Both the position numbers and the translations under genes were made by a program. 64,000 nt of DNA from Lasiosphaeris hirsuta (lineage: Eukaryota; Ascomycota; Sordariomycetes; Sordariales; Lasiosphaeriaceae). A model generated the notes under the pieces. The model ran no database searches. It was not told the DNA's origin and saw nothing but the letters and a program-made list of their open reading frames with translations. Shown here piece by piece: positions 57,932 through 64,000 of this stretch. Where the stretch lies: positions 5,146,001 to 5,210,000 of the forward strand of contig JAUKUA010000003.1 of assembly GCA_030549175.1 (NCBI GenBank), written 5' to 3'. How positions within the stretch are numbered: the first letter of the stretch is position 1; each line of letters starts with the position of its first letter.

Positions 57932-60900
57932 CTACCAGGTAAACATCATCAGCGCCGGATTCAGCAGCACAGGCAGGGCAAAGTGTCCAACCACCACAGA
58001 CGCCAAGGGATAGATGCTGAAAAAGTAATTAATCCTCCACTGCTGCGGAAAGGCATACACGCCGCAGATCATCAGCGCCGTGCACGCAAAGCAGTACAGA
58101 AACGTCCACTTGAAGCGGCGCAGGATGCGGACCGCCTCCTCGCCAAAGTGGACATCCTCGAGCTCCTTGGCCGTTGCGCCCCAGACCATGTCGATCTCGA
58201 AGAAGTGGCACAGGATGGCCTGCGATACGTGGACCGAGATGCCGCCGAGGAAAATGGTAAACATGGGGATCCATGTGAGATTCTCAATCAAGGACCGCAA
58301 AAGCCCCTTCTCGCTCAGCCGGTACCGCAACACGGCCAGGGATACGTTGCCCAGCCCGGTGAAGACGACGATGATGGAGATGTAGATGGCGAACGAGTCG
58401 AGATAGTACTTATCGTACAGCCCGTAGAACCAGCCAGTGATGAAGTAGTTGGCGAGAGAGAGACTCCAGGCGGCGGCGATGGCGTAGTATGTTCCGATGT
58501 AGGCGCAGATAGTGATCTTCTTGGGCAGCGGGATGCCCGAGAAGATGAAATGACGGAAAAGGGGCGTGAAGGGCCCACGTGTGATCCAGAAGCGCAGTGG
58601 GTGGAACAACAATTCGTTGCAGCCGTAGGCGTACTTCTCCCAGCGAGCTAGCTCGTCGTAGACGGTCAAGCTAACTCCCTCCTTGAAGCCATCGCCGGTG
58701 TATGCGGCATAGCGCAGCGAGTAGCCGGCTACCTGCAGGCGTAGAGCCATGTCGAAATCTTCCGACACATGCGACTCGGACCAGAACTTTTCATAGCCAT
58801 CTTCATCCTCGAAAGCCGCCGCATCCTGGATAGCCGTCCACCGCAGCATGGCGTTGTGGCCGACGAATGGGCATGCATCGCCAGACGACACAGCAAACGT
58901 GATGGCTAAGTAGATCAGGTTGGTGAACCAAGTGACACTAGATGCTAGGGTTTAGCAAAAGACGTCAACAATAAGAGAGAGTGCCAGGACTTCTTACCCG
59001 TTCTCAAAGTAAGAGCCCGTGACATTCATAACACCAGAGGAAAACTGAGTAATAGCAACATCGGGGCTCTGCTCCATCTCGCTGACGGCATCCAACAAGC
59101 AGCCCTGTGGTACACGCGTGTCCGAGTCAATGAGCAGGATATAGTCACCAACACGGATATTGCCATCGGCCCAGGTGCGCCCATCGTCCTCCTCCAACAC
59201 ATCAGCCAGGCACTGCTGAAAGGCAGCGTTCTCGTGCTCGCTGGTCCACGGGCCCGCACGGTTAACGACCTCCAGCTTCTCCTCAACCCGGTTGCTGATA
59301 TGCAAGGCGTAATTCATGTTACTGGCCTTCTTGAACTTGCCGCGCCGCAGGAACGGGCGCCCTCCGGACTTGGGACTGGGCTTGGGGTCATGCGCTGGCC
59401 GGGCAACCCAACCAATGTTGTGCTCCTCGTAGAAGTCGCGGCGGGCGAGGCCGCCCTCGTCCGAGATGAGCTGCATGCCATCGTCATTGACAAAGATGTT
59501 GGCCGACCCTCCCTGCATCTCGTACGTGCTAATTGCCGCCTTGAGCGAGATGACGGTCGGCCTTATGACCGCTCCCAGGCCCTCCTTGTACACGGGCATC
59601 TGAATCGTCACATGTGGCAAGGGGCCGTGGTTGCGGTTCAGCTGGCGTGGGGGCTTGCCGCTGAAGTACTTGCTGTTGGACGTCACAGCCGAGATAGGTC
59701 CAAACATCTGGAATAGGTTACCAATGATTGCCTGGAAGAAGAACTGTTTCACAGGTTCGTGTTAGCACAACAGGGAAGTTACACAATGCCGATCTGGCAT
59801 GTATGTACGTACCAAGCTGACAAAATACTGGGCGGGCGACACAGACAGCAGGGCCCATCGAACATAAGTGCCGTCAACCATGGACTCGTACGCCATCGCC
59901 CTCCAACCAAGAGCGAGACAGACGATACACAATATCTGCGTCAGAGCCACCATACATGCATTTTCCAGCCGCACAGGGCGATTCTCCCTCGCCAGAGCCT
60001 CCTCCAGCTGTGCCGGGTCGAGCTCCTCCATGTGAGCCGATGCGGCTGCTTTCTTCTCATCCGGCGGCTCGTCTCCATCCTGGACATTCGACCCGTCGCC
60101 CCAGATGATCTCAATGAACCGCGCCTCAAGGTCCTGCGCCCTTGCGAGCAGCTTCTCCGGCTCGTCATCCCACACCACGAGGATGCGCGCATCCTCGATA
60201 AAGGCAGCAAAGTGATGTAGCTGGCCCCGCGGCAAGTCGGCCATAGTGTGAAGAATCTGCACTCGCAGACCATTAGGGAGCGGGACCTCGTGGTAGCCAC
60301 GGAGCTTGTCCATCAGGGCGCGTACGACAGGCGTGTTGACTGTCATGGCGCAGCGCACATTCATCCGCGATCATGGCGAAGATCGAATCCGGAATGGCTG
60401 CCATCTGCGGCGGGCAGCATGTGAAGTTGCCCCGCGACTTCTTCAGCACGACACCTTCGAACGGATCCATACCCGAGTTGTACTGCTTGCGCAGCTGCTG
60501 CTCGTATAGCCAATTGACCATCATGTCGTTCCGAACCTCGCTCAGCGTACCGGCGTCCGAGTTTCGGTAGTCGCCCAATGGAAACACCGAGTTCCGCGAG
60601 GATGCTGCCCGTGAGGTGCTCGGCGACCTATTGTTCGGCGTCCTAGTCGACGCTGCGTCCGAGTGTATATTGCCATTGTACGGTCGTTGGTGGGCCGTGG
60701 ATGGCACAGAGAGTGTGCAATCATATGCGCTGTACCCTGACAAGGCCGGGGATGTTCCTGTCCGGGAGATCGGCGCTGATTGCCTTCCTCCCGCCGGCAT
60801 CAGCTGTAGTGGGTGTGCTTGTTCTGGCGATCTTGACTTGGATCTCCTCGATCGAACCTTTGCCGATTGCACTGCATTCTTTTCATCCTCTTCCTCGGCC

Positions 60901-60938
60901 GCCGTGGTAGGTGCCAGGTAGGATGCGAATGCCTTCAT
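57932..60938 (-). CDS. Fungal family-2 glycosyltransferase (GT2), frame interrupted
   Basis: A membrane processive GT2 enzyme, related to chitin and cellulose synthases. From 60938 a Ser-rich N-terminus leads to RGNFTCCPPQMAAIPDSIFA-MIAD. Here (about 60362) the frame breaks: the family sequence resumes one frame over as MNVRCAMTVNTPVVRALMDK and runs to 59813. Then come exons 59743-58998 and 58937-57932. Catalytic motifs are intact: VNDDGMQ, LLIDSDTRV (DxD), SEDFD and ARWEKYAYGCNE (in the place of QxxRW). About six membrane helices lie at the C-terminus (ITICAYIGTYYAIAAAWSLS, FAIYISIIVVFTGLG and others). The layout matches the fungal GT2 needed for hyphal growth on solid surfaces in Zymoseptoria and Fusarium. 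The break fits loss of 2 or 5 nt. A start at ATG 60364 would give a protein without the N-terminal 190 residues but with the whole catalytic part. Confidence 0.85.
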
Positions 60939-63900
60939 GTTGGCAGGCGGGACGGGGACGACGGCGAAGACTGTCGTAGTCCCGTATCGTCTTGCTCGAG
61001 GAAGTCCACCAACGAGGGTCTGTCGTGCTCGGCTTCTAGTCGGTAACTTTCCACCAGCTGCTGATGTTTTCTGGAGAAAGCTCCTGCTCTAACCACATGC
61101 TCGGGAAACAAGGTTTTGTGAAAGCTTGGGGTTACCTTGGGGTTATAAGACAGGGGCGGGGGGGGGGGGGGGGGAGGGGGACCAGTTCGCCCGTGTGGAT
61201 GCCGTCAGGGCTACCAAGAAAATAATGAAGCCCGGGAGGATCCCCTCTGATTTTCAAACCCGATTCAACGGTACATCATCGCAGAGCCAACCAAACGGTT
61301 TCCGCTCTAGCTCGAGCAATAGTCAAGATTCTCTTGGTTTATGGCGTATCCTCTTTCCTATCTTCGCCGCTGCCTTTCTCAAATAAGCATGTTGAAGATG
61401 TGGAGCCATATGGGAAGTCGCAGATAGGCTGAGACACCGAGAGGCTTAAGGAGCGCGTTTAGGCAAAGAGCGGCGAGCTGATGTAGGTAGCTGAGCATCA
61501 AAGCACCCATCGTAGCGATAGCCTTAGAGTGCGTCTCCATCCTAGAAAGCATCGGCATGTTCAGCAAGATATGGGTTACTAGGTCGGGTTGTATCACGGC
61601 CCTCTCCTGTGGATAGCCGTGCAGGGGTTGCAACGGGTAGTTGAGCCAGTGTCCTGAGCCAGTGCACAGCAATATGGACCATGCTTCGAGATGGCGCGGC
61701 AAACAGAACGGAGCCGTCTTGATTGTGCCCCAGCTTCCTCGTATCTAACTGTGTAGACCGAGCTCCGAGAACAAAAGGATGCGATGAGACACCGCGGTCA
61801 CAGCACACTATGCCCGCAGAGAACAGTAGCATCGTAATGAGGGCCACAAAGAAGGCGGCGAGTGACCGGTGTGATGTAGGAGGACAGTGACAGGGCGGAC
61901 TGGAATATTGCAGCGAAGGGTCAATTCGAGGCGTCGAAAGGGGGTATTCGTGGAAAATACCACTGGTGCCACAGCCGCAACGCAGACGCCCATGTCTTTT
62001 GCTTGGCTGCCTTGATGTGCGCCCCGCAAGAATTCCGTTATCATGGCTCCGCTCGCTGAAGGGCTTAAGACCGTGGCCGGTGGAGGCGGCTGAAAGCGAG
62101 ATGCCGTTAATCGTCATGATAGTAGACGAATTTGGCAACCTCAGCGGCGCCACTTCAGATACTAGCCGCAACCTTGGCTTATGCTCAAATGTCGTATTGA
62201 GCTGGCGAGGTGACTCATAAACAGAACGTATTGACAAACATGATGTATCGGCCGTTGTCCCTAGGCTGTAGCCTCACATCTAGACCAGGTGTTGAGGAAG
62301 GTCGTCAAAAAAGTTTTATCGTTTTAATTACTGGGCGAGCTGGAAGGCTTCCATCTGGATCCTCGCCATCCATTCCAGACATGGGTATTTGACGCTAGCA
62401 TCGACAATTAATTCTCTCAAAATTCGAAGCTGTGGTCTCTTTGTAGGTCATTCTGCGTCGTTGAGCGTAGGGACCGGAGGCTGCCGTACCATTGCGGATT
62501 ATGGTTCACACATACCGATACCAAAAATATACATAGTGTCGCGCTTGCATCGAGAGCACGGCATCGAGATCCAACCATGGTTCTCATTGGACGATCCGGC
62601 AAGGGCTGCATTGTGGTAATTGGTGGATAGCGCCTAGGCCTCCCCAAACGAGCAATTCCAGAACCCGCTAAATTGACAATACGAGCGCCATCCAACCCCG
62701 AAATGAAATCCACCAGAGGGACAGACAGCGCGGACAAGGAGATGAAAAAGCTGCATAGCGAATCCATGCAAATCCAGACAAGTCCATGCACTTACACAGC
62801 GACAGGTCTGGTTTTTGTTATGCATGGGTACATACGTATATGTACATAGATACCAGGCTAGCAGTGGGAAGATGAGATCCAACCCTTGTTCGTTTGTTGG
62901 CGCAGAACTTCAAAGCTGTATCGATGAGAAGAGATGCCTCGTTATGATATGGGGAAGGTTTTTGCTTAATAAAAAAAATACCAAGTCTACCTTCTAGAAT
63001 GCCCAAAACGGCGATTTTGGTGCTGTAAAGCCTTGCCGGGACTTCAATATCTCTTTTGGTGAGAATGTTCCGCGTCAACGAAAAACCAGGGTTAGAGCGC
63101 ATTTTTATTGTCCGTCTTTCAAACTGATATGTTTGTGACGTTGCGCCGGAAGACGAACATCTAAACTTTCTGTGTTAGCCAGATCAGAAACGAGTGCCAA
63201 GCAAGTATTTATTAACACTTAACCTGAGCACCATTTGTCAAAGGAGCACCTTGGACTCGCCAACACCATATTTTAGTGACAGCTAGCAGTTATTGAAGAG
63301 CCCCACGCCCTCCATGGTGTGAAAGAGAAACTATCACCGGCGATGAAGAATCCCGTGACGTTGAAGTTGGTATCATAGCCGGCAAGACTGACGCTGCTTC
63401 TGAAAATCAAGACGCTCAGATTCTGCCCGGCTCGGCTCGTTCGGGCGAGGTGCATACCGGGCTCTTTCATGGCCTCGTCTATTTTATCACATCGGCAGAA
63501 GTCGAAGACATCCCACGATCTCGATTTCCCATATTCCCGGTGCAACTATATCGACGGCGCGGTGTTTGCTCGCTGTGTGAGCCCTATGTCGAATCCTTCC
63601 GAAGGCGAGAGCGGTGTGTGAAATATCGTGGGGGCTCGGTTGAGCGCGCAGAGCTGCGTGGAATTTGGCGTTTTGGAAGATCACGGGACATCGCAAGTGG
63701 TCGGTATTGCTTCCTTCGTGTCGAAACATCCCGCGTTCAGGACCAGAGTCTGGGATGGATTAGGGGGCGTATAATGGGCCTTAAGTAAAATTGACGACGG
63801 CAAAGCTATCGCCCGGCTGTCAGGCCGAGAAACACGGCCAAGAATGACACGAAGTCGGTTAATTTAGTACAACTTGAACGGCGTGGTAGTCGAGTTCGTT

Positions 63901-64000
63901 GCGACGCCCACTAGGAGAATTTAAGAATGTCACATGGCCACTGCACCACGTACTCGTACGGAAGCCACGAGACAGAGATCGCGCGATGCAAGCTGAGCTG
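60939..64000. other. Terminal region without a supported gene
   Basis: The left end is the promoter side of the glycosyltransferase gene and holds a 17-bp G run (61158-61174). I found no conserved domain or plausible exon chain in the remaining 2.8 kb on either strand. Frames around 63273-63790 are open but unrecognisable. Confidence 0.5.

Noticed and set aside
61542..62237. 231-codon frame on the minus strand
   Set aside because: No recognisable motif. Competing frames of similar length overlap it on both strands.
63273..63790. Overlapping open frames near the right edge
   Set aside because: One minus-strand frame has a mildly protein-like stretch, but nothing could be tied to a family and the context is cut by the window end.

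Overview
The window is nuclear DNA of a filamentous ascomycete (Pezizomycotina), most likely a Sordariomycete. The signs are short GT-AG introns with CTAAC or CTGAC branch points, GC-rich coding exons, a Hrp1 homologue with RRM domains, a fungal NACHT-WD40 (NWD-type) NLR relic, and G-to-A or C-to-T nonsense changes like those left by repeat-induced point mutation (RIP). No bacterial, viral or organellar genes were seen. All exon models were built by eye from splice signals and conserved protein motifs.

Layout. 0-24 kb is a gene-dense housekeeping block: a PNUTS-like PP1 regulatory protein (1641-6188 +), phosphopantothenoylcysteine decarboxylase (6906-8388 -), a NASP/Sim3-type histone chaperone (9298-10653 +), a Gyp1-type Rab GAP (11143-13302 -), an Hrp1-type RNA-binding protein with a 1.3-kb intron (13940-17298 +), a phytanoyl-CoA dioxygenase-family protein with an apparent frameshift (18031-19001 -), an unrecognised membrane protein (19863-21297 -) and a cytochrome P450 (21940-23961 -).

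24-34 kb is a degenerate accessory block: a pseudogene with one RIP-like stop, three dispersed copies of a short repeat, a decayed NLR pseudogene, a dense cluster of direct and inverted 14-16-nt units, and three scrambled fragments copied from the neighbouring gene. That source gene, an ORP1-like fungal protein with a 734-nt repeat-bearing intron, lies at 34019-37719 (-).

37.7-49.1 kb has no convincing gene and carries simple repeats and long poly-C tracts. 49-61 kb returns to genes: isocitrate lyase (49136-50947 -), an ERCC6L2-like SNF2 ATPase (52398-55529 -), an acyl-CoA dehydrogenase pseudogene that has lost its catalytic middle (55985-57763 +), and a family-2 glycosyltransferase with a frameshift near its N-terminal third (57932-60938 -). 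61-64 kb holds nothing I can support.

The genes are independent units rather than one pathway. The most notable observations are a 3-nt microexon that completes the conserved C-terminal motif of the decarboxylase, and the block of shuffled gene fragments next to an inverted-repeat cluster at 31.5-32.3 kb. No new multi-gene system is evident.
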